From Caldithrix abyssi DSM 13497 (GTDB lineage: Bacteria; Electryoneota; AABM5-125-24; Hatepunaeales; Hatepunaeaceae), in assembly GCA_945865405.1 (NCBI GenBank), contig CAMBDS010000016.1, forward strand, positions 1 to 55,237: a stretch of DNA of 55,237 nt. Direction: 5' to 3'. Positions within the stretch are counted from its first letter, which is position 1; the number at the start of each line of letters is the position of its first letter. This document shows, one piece after another, positions 17,675 through 26,685 of this stretch. The notes under the pieces were generated by a model. The model had not been told where the DNA came from. It worked only from the letters and a program-made list of their open reading frames with translations, and did no database searches. A program made the translations under genes and the position numbers.

Positions 17675-19194
17675 TTGGATACTCCTTCCTCCCTCTTCGA
17701 AATTTGCGCTTCGAGGTAGCTCGCCAACTTGTCAGCATCCACATCGCTTCCGAAAAATTTGGGTATGGCATCGGAAAGCTGATCGACCGTCAATATGGTT
17801 TCCTGGAGGTCGGCGACAGACAAGCCTGAAAGAGTTGCTCGAAGAGGTCTCGATCCATCCAAAGTGTGACAAAGTCCGCAGTTATTGTCCCATATCCGTT
17901 TCGGTGTCAATGATTCAGGAGTTGCATTTAATGAATTTGCTTTGGTAGCAATATATGTAGCGATTAAGTTTGCTTCTTCTACCGTGCCGACGAATGGGGG
18001 CATAGCTCCGCGGAAGTAACCAGTTCGCTGAACTAACTGACCTAACTGCTCTTCGGTCCAACCTCTCTCTGCAACCATTTTGGCTATACCGTTGTAACCT
18101 GACAGGCTATGACAAGATTGGCAAGCGGCTCTGAAAAGGTCTTCCCCCTTCATAGTCTGGTCGGAATGTTTCCAAAGCATTGATGAGAAAAGCCCTGCTT
18201 CCTTAATCGAAGTAGTATCATTTACAAGCATCCCATTTGAGTACATATAATTTGAGATAACGTATGGCTTACGAGCAGCTTCGCGATACCACTCGAATGA
18301 CCCAAACAAGTTCAGACCTATCAGAATGATAAATCCAGATAATACTCGATTTAGGTTTCTATTTTTTGTCAACATCGTCAGAACTACAAGTATCGATAAG
18401 CCAATTGCTGAAGTGAAAAGATTGTGTTGAGCAGATTTTAGCGCAGTCCAACCTCCAGAGACAATTAACTTGGTAGATTGAGGGAGTGCCGAGAAATACC
18501 AATATCCTGTTGGTACAAGTAACCCAATTGATGGAATTGTCCAAAGAATAGCAATTCGATTGATTCGGCTTCTTAGTGAGTCATCATTCTGGAAAGCGGC
18601 TGTCAGTATGGCAAAAATACCAGCCATTACGAGACATAGCAAGGTTCGAAAGATTAGTGAAGGGAAGTAGGTTACATTGAAAAAGGCGGGCCAAATGTTG
18701 TGATCTGTGACCCATGTTCCGCTTGTTAACATAAAGGTAATAATACCGTTGATTACCGCTAATGAGCCCCAAGCAGCGCCAAAATAGAGCCAGATCACCC
18801 TTTGATGGGTTGTGGCGTCAAGTCTATCCCAACCATAATAATAGACAATAGCAGCAGCGATTTCTACGAAGAACATTACCCACTCAGTTGCCCAAAACCA
18901 AACGAATGTGTGGATCAATGCTGAGGTTGCAGCGGGGCTTACCAACCCGATTGTAAACCAGATGCCAACTCCGGTAAGAGCCCCAAAGACGAGAGTCAAT
19001 AGCATAAAGAAACGACTATGTGAGCGAACAAAGCTCAACATAGCCGGATCGTTTGTGCTTCTGGCTCGCGCTCCATATATCGCCAAAAACAAACCCCCAC
19101 CGATGGCAAAGTGTGCGACCATTACGTGAGGAATTGTCACAAGCGCTATCAATAGCGGTAATCCAAAGCCGACATCCCAAACTGGAAAATTCAT
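17671..19194 (-). CDS. Cytochrome bd-like oxidase subunit I fused to di-haem cytochrome c
   Basis: 507 residues. Residues 1-300 are polytopic and match CydA features: helix-borne His 23 and His 28 (PHVMVAHFAIGGG), then TEWVMFFVEI with Glu 104 and Glu 111, followed by GWDRL, which parallels the Glu99/Glu107 helix and FGWDRL of E. coli CydA. No long quinol (Q) loop is seen. Residues about 345-500 form a periplasmic cytochrome c region with two haem motifs, CQSCH (358-362) and CGLCH (439-443), and the axial-Met candidate GAMPPF. This suggests an O2-reducing or related enzyme taking electrons through cytochrome c rather than quinol, similar to the reported c-type branches of the bd superfamily. 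It is transcribed before subunit II. The substrate side is inference. Confidence 0.75.
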   Translation of the reverse strand: MNFPVWDVGFGLPLLIALVTIPHVMVAHFAIGGGLFLAIYGARARSTNDPAMLSFVRSHSRFFMLLTLVFGALTGVGIWFTIGLVSPAATSALIHTFVWFWATEWVMFFVEIAAAIVYYYGWDRLDATTHQRVIWLYFGAAWGSLAVINGIITFMLTSGTWVTDHNIWPAFFNVTYFPSLIFRTLLCLVMAGIFAILTAAFQNDDSLRSRINRIAILWTIPSIGLLVPTGYWYFSALPQSTKLIVSGGWTALKSAQHNLFTSAIGLSILVVLTMLTKNRNLNRVLSGFIILIGLNLFGSFEWYREAARKPYVISNYMYSNGMLVNDTTSIKEAGLFSSMLWKHSDQTMKGEDLFRAACQSCHSLSGYNGIAKMVAERGWTEEQLGQLVQRTGYFRGAMPPFVGTVEEANLIATYIATKANSLNATPESLTPKRIWDNNCGLCHTLDGSRPLRATLSGLSVADLQETILTVDQLSDAIPKFFGSDVDADKLASYLEAQISKREEGVSK

Positions 19195-19322
19195 TATTGG
19201 AAGTCTTTATAATATTATTTGGTACTGGCCAAAGAGGGCATCTGCCAGCAGGAATTTATTCTATCGGAAATCTTCAATTCTGAATCATAAATAGTTGGTA
19301 TGTCTAGCTAAAGAATAAATTG

Positions 19323-21662
19323 CTACTTTTGTTGTACTACTATTGAGATTAATTCATCGGATAGATAGAATAGTCTTGCTCTGAATTTAAGCTTGCCAGC
19401 TGGGACTTCAAGAGTGTATTCCAATGTTGACTGATTTCGAGTTTTAAATGTTGACAGCATCGCTTTTTTGAATTTTGCGGCGACGTTTATTGGTAGCAGC
19501 TCGAGCATCGATTTATTCAAAAATTCTTCCGGCTTGAGATACAACAAGTCTTCATGTCCGGCGCGGTAATTGAGAATAACTCCATTCTTATCGAGTCGAA
19601 ACTGCAATTCTGGAAGTGTCTTGAAGACAGCCTCCATTTCAGCTACTTCGATCTGACGCTCTGTCTCAAGTTGTTTACGCGCAGTAATATCGATCATTAC
19701 GCCTTGCGATGATTGCTTACCGTCAGGTGTAGTGAATGCTTTCGACATTCTATCGAGAATCCAGATATAATGGCCTTCTCTGTGCTTTGCCCGGAACTCC
19801 ATTTCAAGGACACGTCGCGAACCTTTACTAATCCATCTATTTTGTGCTTTCATCAAATGTTCGCGGTCATCAGGATGTATCAAGCTTACAAAGAAGTTGC
19901 GATCTTGCTGGAAAATTTCTGGTGGATAGCCTAACATTTGTGCAATCCCCTCTGAAATGTACTCAACGCCGCCACCTGTTTGATATAGTGCAGTGTCGGG
20001 CAACCCACGGAGTAGTGTAGCCAAACGGATTTCTGCGTGTTTTCGACGGGTTACGTCAGTCAACATTAACAGGACGTTACCAGGTCGAATCGAGGTGGCA
20101 GAAATGTTGAAATATGACCTGAGATGGGGCCAGAAGTAGTCGTCGATTGTGCGTGGCTCACCACCAAGTGCGACATACTCTAAAACCTGTGGGAGGGATT
20201 CTTCACTATCGATGTTTAGTGGTGTTTCGTCCAATCCGGGAAAGAGATCGCAGAGTAAACTACCCAAGAGTTGGCTCTTATGTGTAGCAGTCAAATTTAC
20301 GAATGCATGATTACAAGAGATGCACTTCAAGCCTCGAGATTTTATATCATTGCCTTCGTTTATCTCAAATTCTGCCATTCCTTCAAGCATAGCTTCGAAA
20401 AGTAGTGTCAAATTGTTTTCGGCTGAGATGGGCTGTGAATTGGGTTCGGGAGTATTTACGATGTCTCGAATAGCACCATTTATCCAAAATTGGGAGCCGT
20501 CCCGACTCCAGTCGAGTCGAATTGAGTGCTCAACATCCTGTAGTTTACCGTCTTTACGAACAAGGGAGTGTTTGCATGAGGTTTCTTGTGAGAATGTGCT
20601 CCCTCGCCGGGTAGTATTTTCGAGGAAAGATTGGAAACTTTGAAGCTCATCCGGGTGAACCAATTTTTCATACAACATTGCTTTATGATCTGAAAAATCT
20701 TCACTTGAGTAACCATATCTGGCGAGTGGTGCTTCAGTAATAAATTGCAGATTTCTACTATTCAAATTGTAACGATAGACAACTGAATCAATATTATGCT
20801 GATAGAGAACATTTTGCATTTCGAGCTCTTGCAATCTTGTCTGAAGTCGATGAAGCTCAGTAACCAGCTTTGTAGAGATGAATGCGACATGGATTCCTTC
20901 CGATTCAAAGCCAGTTATGTTGGCATGAAGTGTTTCCCAACGATCCAATTTTGCTTTGACTCGAAAGACCGAATTACTGCAACCATTTTCAAGAATTGCC
21001 AGCTGCAAATCGGCTTCGAGTCTATGTAAATCATTGGGATGAATTATATCGGATAGATAAGTTCGTTCAATAGTTGGATCGGGAAAAATTTCGTTCCAAC
21101 TATTATTAGCATAAAGTAGACGTCCGTCACCATCTGCAACAATGAGCGAATCGTGAATCGCTTTAAGAAAGAGGTTGACGGGGATTGTCTTTGTGTTAAA
21201 TGAGGCAATACCAGGTAGTTCAGGTTCCAATTCAATAAAGATGCGATTAAGAGAGTTTTTTAAAGTAATAGTGAATTGATCATCCAAAGGCATGATATCA
21301 TCGACAAATGCGCCAAAATTTTCGAAAGCTAATGCCAATTCCAATTCTTTTGTCACAAGGCAGAGCCAGGCATTGGGTGTAAATTGGCGAAATTGTTTTA
21401 GTAGTTCGAGACCGTTTGGTTTAAGTGTATGATAATCAGCGAGAAAGAGTAGAGGTAGATTGGAAGATGTCAGTGATTTTAACTTTGAGGGAGATTTGAC
21501 TACTTTTAGCGGACATTGAGGAAAAGAATGAGCAACAGCTTCCTTCAGCAAAAGAAGGTTGTGATCATCACCACATAATATCAGGATGTCAAATTTGTAC
21601 TGAGATTGTGAGGATTTGGGGCTGATTGTCGGAGCAGGATTCATCAGAGGGTGGTAACCCAT
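19323..21662 (-). CDS. Multi-PAS protein with receiver-like N-terminus and no output domain
   Basis: 779 residues. Residues about 22-140 resemble a response-regulator receiver (FDILILCGDDH; LPLLFLADYH with the candidate phospho-Asp; PNGLELLKQF). About five PAS/PAC modules follow, with signs such as DSLIVADGDGRLLYANNSW, YGYSSEDFSD, MLGYPPEIF and WILDRMSKAF with VMIDITARKQ linkers. The chain ends immediately after the last PAS (LISIVVQQK), with no kinase, GGDEF, EAL or DNA-binding domain. The start may be ATG 21662 or ATG 21644. It could be a sensory adaptor acting through another kinase, or a degraded kinase. A perfect 22-base palindrome lies 30 bases upstream. Confidence 0.8.
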   Translation of the reverse strand: MGYHPLMNPAPTISPKSSQSQYKFDILILCGDDHNLLLLKEAVAHSFPQCPLKVVKSPSKLKSLTSSNLPLLFLADYHTLKPNGLELLKQFRQFTPNAWLCLVTKELELALAFENFGAFVDDIMPLDDQFTITLKNSLNRIFIELEPELPGIASFNTKTIPVNLFLKAIHDSLIVADGDGRLLYANNSWNEIFPDPTIERTYLSDIIHPNDLHRLEADLQLAILENGCSNSVFRVKAKLDRWETLHANITGFESEGIHVAFISTKLVTELHRLQTRLQELEMQNVLYQHNIDSVVYRYNLNSRNLQFITEAPLARYGYSSEDFSDHKAMLYEKLVHPDELQSFQSFLENTTRRGSTFSQETSCKHSLVRKDGKLQDVEHSIRLDWSRDGSQFWINGAIRDIVNTPEPNSQPISAENNLTLLFEAMLEGMAEFEINEGNDIKSRGLKCISCNHAFVNLTATHKSQLLGSLLCDLFPGLDETPLNIDSEESLPQVLEYVALGGEPRTIDDYFWPHLRSYFNISATSIRPGNVLLMLTDVTRRKHAEIRLATLLRGLPDTALYQTGGGVEYISEGIAQMLGYPPEIFQQDRNFFVSLIHPDDREHLMKAQNRWISKGSRRVLEMEFRAKHREGHYIWILDRMSKAFTTPDGKQSSQGVMIDITARKQLETERQIEVAEMEAVFKTLPELQFRLDKNGVILNYRAGHEDLLYLKPEEFLNKSMLELLPINVAAKFKKAMLSTFKTRNQSTLEYTLEVPAGKLKFRARLFYLSDELISIVVQQK

Positions 21663-21691
21663 TGCTGAAATAGATTAAAGCTAAAATTACT

Positions 21692-21713
21692 TAACAATCA
21701 AATTTGATTGTTA
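21692..21713. promoter_or_regulatory. Perfect 22-bp palindrome upstream of the PAS gene
   Basis: TAACAATCAAATTTGATTGTTA (22 bases, given here as two arms: TAACAATCAAA and TTTGATTGTTA) reads identically on both strands, between the acyl-CoA dehydrogenase stop and the PAS-protein start. An uninterrupted dyad of this length is typical of a dimeric repressor operator; it lacks a loop and a T-run, so it is unlikely to be a terminator. The binding protein is unknown. Confidence 0.5.
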
Positions 21714-21774
21714 GATCGATTTTTGGGGGCAAGAATCAAATTCAGGAGGTGGTCAATTCCCCTTACGTTGAACA

Positions 21775-22938
21775 TTAGGAACCCTGACCTCCTACGGCAT
21801 CCTTCAGAATCGCCTTGCCAATTACAGATCGAAGAATTTGGTTGGTACCTTCATAAATCTGAGTGATCTTGGCATCACGCATAAATTTCTCGATTGGGTA
21901 ATCTCGCATGAAGCCATATCCACCGAATAGCTGCACCGCATCAGTTGCAACTTTCATTGCGGTATCTGCGGCGACGACCTTGCACATTGCTGACTCACGA
22001 CCAACTTTTTCAGTACCGCCGTCAATCATTCGAGCTGTTGCATAAACGAGGGCTCTTGAAGCCTCGATTTGCATGGCCATATCAGCAAGCATAAACTGAA
22101 TGGATTGGAAAGATGAGATTGACTTTCCGAATTGTTCTCGCTTGGAAACATACTCGGCGGCAAGATCAAATGCTCCCTGTGCGATACCAAGAGCTTGTGC
22201 AGCAACACCAGGTCTGCTTCTATCAAGAGTTTTCATTGCGACAAGAAAGCCTTCACCTTCACGACCGATTCGATTTTCAACTGGAACTTCACAGTCAACC
22301 ATGACGAGTTCACTTGTCTTTGAGGCACGAATCCCCATTTTATCCTCGATTTTGCCATATGAAAGCCCCAGAAAACCATCTTCGAGAATGAATGCAGAAG
22401 CTCCTCGTGAACCTTTGGTTGGATCGGTCAATGCTATGACAGTGTAAACCTTGGCAACCGAGCCATTGGTGATAAAGTGCTTTGTGCCATTTAAGATATA
22501 TTTGGATCCCTTGAGTTCGGCTCGAGTCTGGATACCACCAGCATCACTGCCAGCGTTTGGCTCGGTCAGACCGAATCCAGCAAGACTCTTTCCTGTAACG
22601 AGCTGTGGGAGATACTTTTTTTTCTGTTCTTCGGAGCCACTTAATAAAATAGGAAAAGTTCCAAGTGCTGTGGCAGCAACGGCAAGGGCTATTCCTCCAC
22701 AAATTCTCGAGAGTTCTTCCGTGACTAAGGCAAGTTCAAATACTCCGCCGCCAGACCCTCCCCACTCTTCTGGCACGTAAACTCCAAATAAACCAGCGTT
22801 AGAAAATTCTTTCACCATATCCCAGGGGAAAGTGCCATCTATATCGTGCTTAGCTGCGACCGGTTTAACTTTTTCGACTGCTATACGTCTAGCAAGGCGA
22901 CGTAACTCTTCCTGATATTCGGTGAGGTAGTAATTCAT
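21775..22938 (-). CDS. Acyl-CoA dehydrogenase (short-chain/butyryl-CoA type)
   Basis: Flavin enzyme of 387 residues that introduces an alpha-beta double bond into acyl-CoA, passing electrons to ETF. Signatures: GFGLTEPNAGSDAGG (substrate and FAD binding), FITNG, and QIYEGTNQILRSVIGKAIL with the catalytic Glu in YEGTNQ (about residue 365), the position used by short-chain enzymes. Start ATG 22938 has AGGTAA upstream. It lies 12 bases downstream of rnc on the same strand, an addition to the fatty-acid cluster; the chain-length specificity is inferred from the usual annotation of this subgroup. Confidence 0.92.
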   Translation of the reverse strand: MNYYLTEYQEELRRLARRIAVEKVKPVAAKHDIDGTFPWDMVKEFSNAGLFGVYVPEEWGGSGGGVFELALVTEELSRICGGIALAVAATALGTFPILLSGSEEQKKKYLPQLVTGKSLAGFGLTEPNAGSDAGGIQTRAELKGSKYILNGTKHFITNGSVAKVYTVIALTDPTKGSRGASAFILEDGFLGLSYGKIEDKMGIRASKTSELVMVDCEVPVENRIGREGEGFLVAMKTLDRSRPGVAAQALGIAQGAFDLAAEYVSKREQFGKSISSFQSIQFMLADMAMQIEASRALVYATARMIDGGTEKVGRESAMCKVVAADTAMKVATDAVQLFGGYGFMRDYPIEKFMRDAKITQIYEGTNQILRSVIGKAILKDAVGGQGS

Positions 22939-22950
22939 TATAGTTACCTG

Positions 22951-23658
22951 TTATGTAATTCCCGATTGGATAGGTTCTTTGCAATTTATAAAGGAAATGA
23001 TATTGTTTTGGATTTTATTTAATGCGTCGTGTGCCGCATTTTGTTGTGCTAACTTCTTGCTATTTCCGGAACCTCGACCAGAGAGAACATCGCCCAAATA
23101 GACTTCAATTTCAAATTCTTTCTTGTGATCGGGACCACGCTCGCCAACGATCTGGTAATAAGGTGATGCAATTCCACGGCCTTGGGCGAATTCTAATAGT
23201 TGGCTTTTGTAATTATTATCAGCTTCGGTTGTGGTGAGCTTTTCAGCCTGACAAAGGATATATTTAACGACAAATTTGCTTGCGACCGATATACCCCCAT
23301 CAAGGTAAAGAGCGGCAATGAGAGCTTCGAGAGTATCTTCCAGGATCGAACATCTTCGACGGCCACCATTTCTTGCTTCACTCTCGCTCATTAGAATGAA
23401 ATTACCGATCTGAAGCTCTTCGGCAACTTTGTGGAGTGCTATACCGGAGACGAGCATAGACTTGATTTTGCTTAGGTCACCCTCCTGCATTGAGGGGTAG
23501 CGACGCCAAAGGTTATCTACAACAATAAGATCGAGGACAGAGTCGCCTAACAGTTCGAGTCGCTCGTTGGCGTCATTTGGGTTTGCGCCGAATTCTGGGA
23601 GGCTCGAGCGGTGAGTTAGAGCGCATCGGAGGAGTTTTTGGTTGTGAAATCGATGCAT
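22951..23658 (-). CDS. rnc: Ribonuclease III
   Basis: Double-strand-specific RNase for rRNA and mRNA processing. 235 residues from ATG 23658: catalytic signature NERLELLGDSVLDL, second acidic site LEDTLEALIAALYLDGG, and a C-terminal dsRBD (about 165-230; ending AQQNAAHDALNKI). The frame is open upstream of the ATG and encodes DESLRKLEQIL directly before MHRFHNQKLL, matching the normal RNase III first helix (LxxxLGYxFxNxxLL). No ATG, GTG or TTG exists upstream in this frame back to a stop inside fabF, so the true start is either this ATG (shortened helix) or a non-canonical codon such as ATA at 23730. Clustered with fabF, as in many bacteria. Confidence 0.95.
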   Translation of the reverse strand: MHRFHNQKLLRCALTHRSSLPEFGANPNDANERLELLGDSVLDLIVVDNLWRRYPSMQEGDLSKIKSMLVSGIALHKVAEELQIGNFILMSESEARNGGRRRCSILEDTLEALIAALYLDGGISVASKFVVKYILCQAEKLTTTEADNNYKSQLLEFAQGRGIASPYYQIVGERGPDHKKEFEIEVYLGDVLSGRGSGNSKKLAQQNAAHDALNKIQNNIISFINCKEPIQSGIT

Positions 23659-23735
23659 GAGGATCTGCTCTAACTTGCGCAGACTCTCGTCAGTTGCCTC
23701 ACGCGGGAAGAATGCCCTTACGAGGGGTATGGAGC

Positions 23736-24992
23736 TTAGTGAAAACGTTTTACAACAAGGCTTGCGTTGTGACCACCAAAACCGAATGTGTTGCTTAGGG
23801 CGGCACGGATTGGGGCTTTTATGGCAAAGTTCGGAACGTAGTTCAAGTCACAGTCCGGGTCATGGGTTTCGTAGTTTATGGTGGGGGGGATGATCTCATT
23901 TTTGATTGCCAGTAGGCAAGCGGCAAGTTCGACAGCACCGGCTGCGCCGAGCAGGTGGCCATGCATTGATTTTGTTGAACTTATTGGTAGCTTGTAGGCA
24001 TATTCACCGAAGACGTGTTTAATCGCCTTGCTCTCAGCAGCGTCATTCAGTTGGGTTGAGGTACCGTGGGCGTTAAGGTAGTCGATGTCGGTCGGTTGGA
24101 GCCCTGCATCTTCGAGGGCAACCTGCATGGCACGGATAGCGCCGTGACCGTCTTCAGGAGGGGCAGTGATATGGTGAGCGTCACCTGTGAACCCAGCTCC
24201 GGCAACTTCGCCGTAAATGTTGGCACCACGTGCGAGTGCATGGTCGAGACTTTCGAGGACGAGGATTCCGGCTCCTTCACCCATCACAAATCCGTCGCGA
24301 TTCAGATCGAAAGGGCGGCTCGCTCTGTCCGGATCATCGTTTCTGGTGGAGAGTGCCTTCAGGGCGCAGAAACCACCCAAGCCCGTTGTGCTGATAGGAG
24401 CCTCAGCGCCGCCAGTAATCATCACGTCAGCCTCACCCCAGCGGATCGTTTTCATTGCCAAACCGATGGCGTGGCCTGATGTGGCGCAGGCGGAGATTGT
24501 GGCGTAGTTGGGGCCGCGCAAATTCCAACGGATCGAGACGTGGCCAGCAAGGATATCCGAGATCATCATCGGGATGAAATAAGGCGAGATCCTTCGGGGG
24601 CCGCGGCTATCGACGGTTCGGACCTGCTCTTCAAAGACGTACATTCCGCCGATGCCGGAGCCGATAATCGAGCCGGAGCGATCGGGGTCGCAGGCTTCAA
24701 AATTGATACCTGAGTCGGCGACGGCCTCTATTGCGGCGATCATTGCGAACTGAGCGAATATGTCAAGATGCCTCAGTTCACGCTTATCGATGTGTGGTGA
24801 CGGGTCGAAATTCTTAACTTCCGCAGCAAACTGCGTTGTGTAATCAGTCGGATCGATTCGAGTAATCCTACCCATCCCCCCGCGTCCATGAATAAGACTG
24901 TCCCAGAATGCCGTTTTATCGTTGCCGATAGGAGTTACGACTCCGATACCGGTGACAACAACACGGCGGGGTATCATTGGAGTGGGGGGCAC
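23736..24992 (-). CDS. fabF: Beta-ketoacyl-ACP synthase II
   Basis: Condensing enzyme for fatty-acid chain elongation, 418 residues, the usual size. The catalytic triad is visible: Cys in ISACATSGHAIG (about 168), His in NAHGTSTQLND (about 308) and His in SMHGHLLGAAGAVE (about 345); the C-terminus has SNTFGFGGHNAS. The start is immediately after acpP (3-base gap), the standard acpP-fabF-rnc arrangement. fabH, fabD and fabG, often in this cluster, are absent from the window. Confidence 0.97.
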   Translation of the reverse strand: MPPTPMIPRRVVVTGIGVVTPIGNDKTAFWDSLIHGRGGMGRITRIDPTDYTTQFAAEVKNFDPSPHIDKRELRHLDIFAQFAMIAAIEAVADSGINFEACDPDRSGSIIGSGIGGMYVFEEQVRTVDSRGPRRISPYFIPMMISDILAGHVSIRWNLRGPNYATISACATSGHAIGLAMKTIRWGEADVMITGGAEAPISTTGLGGFCALKALSTRNDDPDRASRPFDLNRDGFVMGEGAGILVLESLDHALARGANIYGEVAGAGFTGDAHHITAPPEDGHGAIRAMQVALEDAGLQPTDIDYLNAHGTSTQLNDAAESKAIKHVFGEYAYKLPISSTKSMHGHLLGAAGAVELAACLLAIKNEIIPPTINYETHDPDCDLNYVPNFAIKAPIRAALSNTFGFGGHNASLVVKRFH

Positions 24993-24995
24993 AGA

Positions 24996-25238
24996 TTACT
25001 CCTTCTCGGCCAGTTTCTTTTCGAGATAGTCGATGGACTTGCCGACGGAGGTCAGTTTTTCGGCTTCGTCATCGGGGATCTCAATACCAAATTCTTCTTC
25101 AAAAGCCATGATTAATTCGACGGTGTCGAGTGAATCTGCGCCAAGATCGTCAACGAACGAAGCTTCGTTGGTAACTGCGGCGGCATCTACGCCAAGTTGT
25201 TCTACGATGATTTCGCGAACGCGGTCTGCATGAGCCAT
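24996..25238 (-). CDS. acpP: Acyl carrier protein
   Basis: 80 residues, acidic. The phosphopantetheine site [19 protein letters not shown] is present, with the modified Ser at about residue 38. It carries the growing acyl chain for FabF and donates acyl groups to PlsX. Start ATG 25238 has a strong GGAGGATA ribosome binding site directly upstream, in keeping with high expression. Gene order plsX-acpP-fabF-rnc. Confidence 0.97.
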   Translation of the reverse strand: MAHADRVREIIVEQLGVDAAAVTNEASFVDDLGADSLDTVELIMAFEEEFGIEIPDDEAEKLTSVGKSIDYLEKKLAEKE

Positions 25239-25387
25239 TATATCCTCCGGTGTGATCGTTTTTCAGTTCTGACATAGGTCAAGAACCGGGTTGAAAAATT
25301 AATAATACGAGGGCGACAACCTTAGTTTCCCCGCAGGCCAATCAGAAGCGATGTAACTCCCAAGTGGACCTTAAATTGATACCAGTT

Positions 25388-26365
25388 TTAATTTGCAGTA
25401 AATTTTATCGAAAGAAATTCTTCGATTTTTTCGGGTAGCCTTAAACGTGAAATTCTTGCGGCCTGATTGAGCGCCGAAACAATCGCTTTCTCACTTGATG
25501 CGCCGTGACAAATCACGGAAACTCCCTTTACTCCGAGCAACGGCTCTCCGCCGAAAGCGTGATAATCAAAGGCATTTTCCATCATTAAGCGAATAGATTG
25601 ATCAGTTGAATCAGGTAGAAGTTTGCATAACAATGCAGGGATGCCCTCAGCAAATTTCAGGAGGATATTGCCGACAAAACCATTTACGACGGCTACATCA
25701 GCTATTCCAGCTGGGATATCACGTCCCTCGACAAACCCAATAAAGTTAAATGCGCTACTTGAAAGCAACTTATATGCCTCGACCGCGGTTTTATCACCAG
25801 ACGAAGCCTCGCCCGCGACATTTATCAGACCGATGCGAGGGTTTTCAATGTGAAGGAGCTCTCGCACATAAACAGCTCCCATACCAGCAAATTGTACCAG
25901 ATGGTGAGGAGAAGCGACAAGACTTGCCCCAACATCAATCAGCAAACATCTGCCAGTTGCTGTCGGAATTAGCGTTCCGACAGCTGGCCGGGTTACTCCC
26001 TTGCAATTTTCGAGTTCGGCAAGCGAAGCAACCACCTGAGCGCCAGTAGATCCGGCTGAAACAACCGCATCGAAATTGCCCTGCGCGTGCATTCTGAGAG
26101 CTATTCTTATTGCGCAGTTTGCGTCATTTCTGGCAGATTCGACGCTATCTTCAACAGGGGTTGGAGGAACAGGAACATCCTGAAACTTCAATCCTTTTGG
26201 CAAAACCTTCGGAAGGTGAGGTTGAAGATCAATTAGTGAACCGAAAAGAGTAACCTCAAAGTTGCCATCAGGATCGTTTGCGTGATCCAAGACTGCTCGT
26301 ATAGCACCCGCAATTGTTATGCCGGGCGCATTGTCCCCTCCAAATGCGTCTAATGCAATCTTCAT
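25388..26365 (-). CDS. plsX: Phosphate acyltransferase
   Basis: Makes acyl-phosphate from acyl-ACP for phospholipid synthesis; peripheral membrane enzyme, 325 residues. Family markers: MKIALDAFGGDNAPG at the N-terminus, SAGSTGA, LIDVGAS and GFVGNILLKFAEG. Start ATG 26365. It follows rpmF by 57 bases; the normal neighbour fabH is missing, and the 149-base spacer to acpP (25239-25387) holds no gene. Confidence 0.95.
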   Translation of the reverse strand: MKIALDAFGGDNAPGITIAGAIRAVLDHANDPDGNFEVTLFGSLIDLQPHLPKVLPKGLKFQDVPVPPTPVEDSVESARNDANCAIRIALRMHAQGNFDAVVSAGSTGAQVVASLAELENCKGVTRPAVGTLIPTATGRCLLIDVGASLVASPHHLVQFAGMGAVYVRELLHIENPRIGLINVAGEASSGDKTAVEAYKLLSSSAFNFIGFVEGRDIPAGIADVAVVNGFVGNILLKFAEGIPALLCKLLPDSTDQSIRLMMENAFDYHAFGGEPLLGVKGVSVICHGASSEKAIVSALNQAARISRLRLPEKIEEFLSIKFTAN

Positions 26366-26422
26366 TTGACAGGGCTTGATAACATTGAGTGTTATTTAAC
26401 TCCGTCGATTGTCAACTGAGTC

Positions 26423-26605
26423 CTACGCCTCACGAGCAGGGCGTACTTGACGACCCTTATAGAATCCGCAGCTTGGGCAGACAATATGTGATAAACGAGC
26501 GTGACCGCAGTGAGTGCATTTGGTTGATTGAACAGCCGTCAGGTGATGGTGGCTACGACGCTTGTCGCGGCGAGCGCGGGATGTTTTTGCTTGGGCAATT
26601 GCCAT
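26423..26605 (-). CDS. rpmF: 50S ribosomal protein L32
   Basis: 60 residues. The N-terminus has the L32 pattern of basic residues (KTSRARRDKRRSHHHL), and the C-terminal half holds a zinc ribbon with CTHC and CPSC pairs (the zinc-binding C+ paralogue). Gene order yceD-rpmF-plsX is conserved across bacteria. The start ATG is the only plausible one. Confidence 0.96.
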   Translation of the reverse strand: MAIAQAKTSRARRDKRRSHHHLTAVQSTKCTHCGHARLSHIVCPSCGFYKGRQVRPAREA

Positions 26606-26685
26606 TTAGAGGTCTCTGGTAAGCGAAAGGTTAATGAAAAACTGAAAATCAAAAGTTAGGTCTAGTGAAAATTGTCGGTTCAAGG

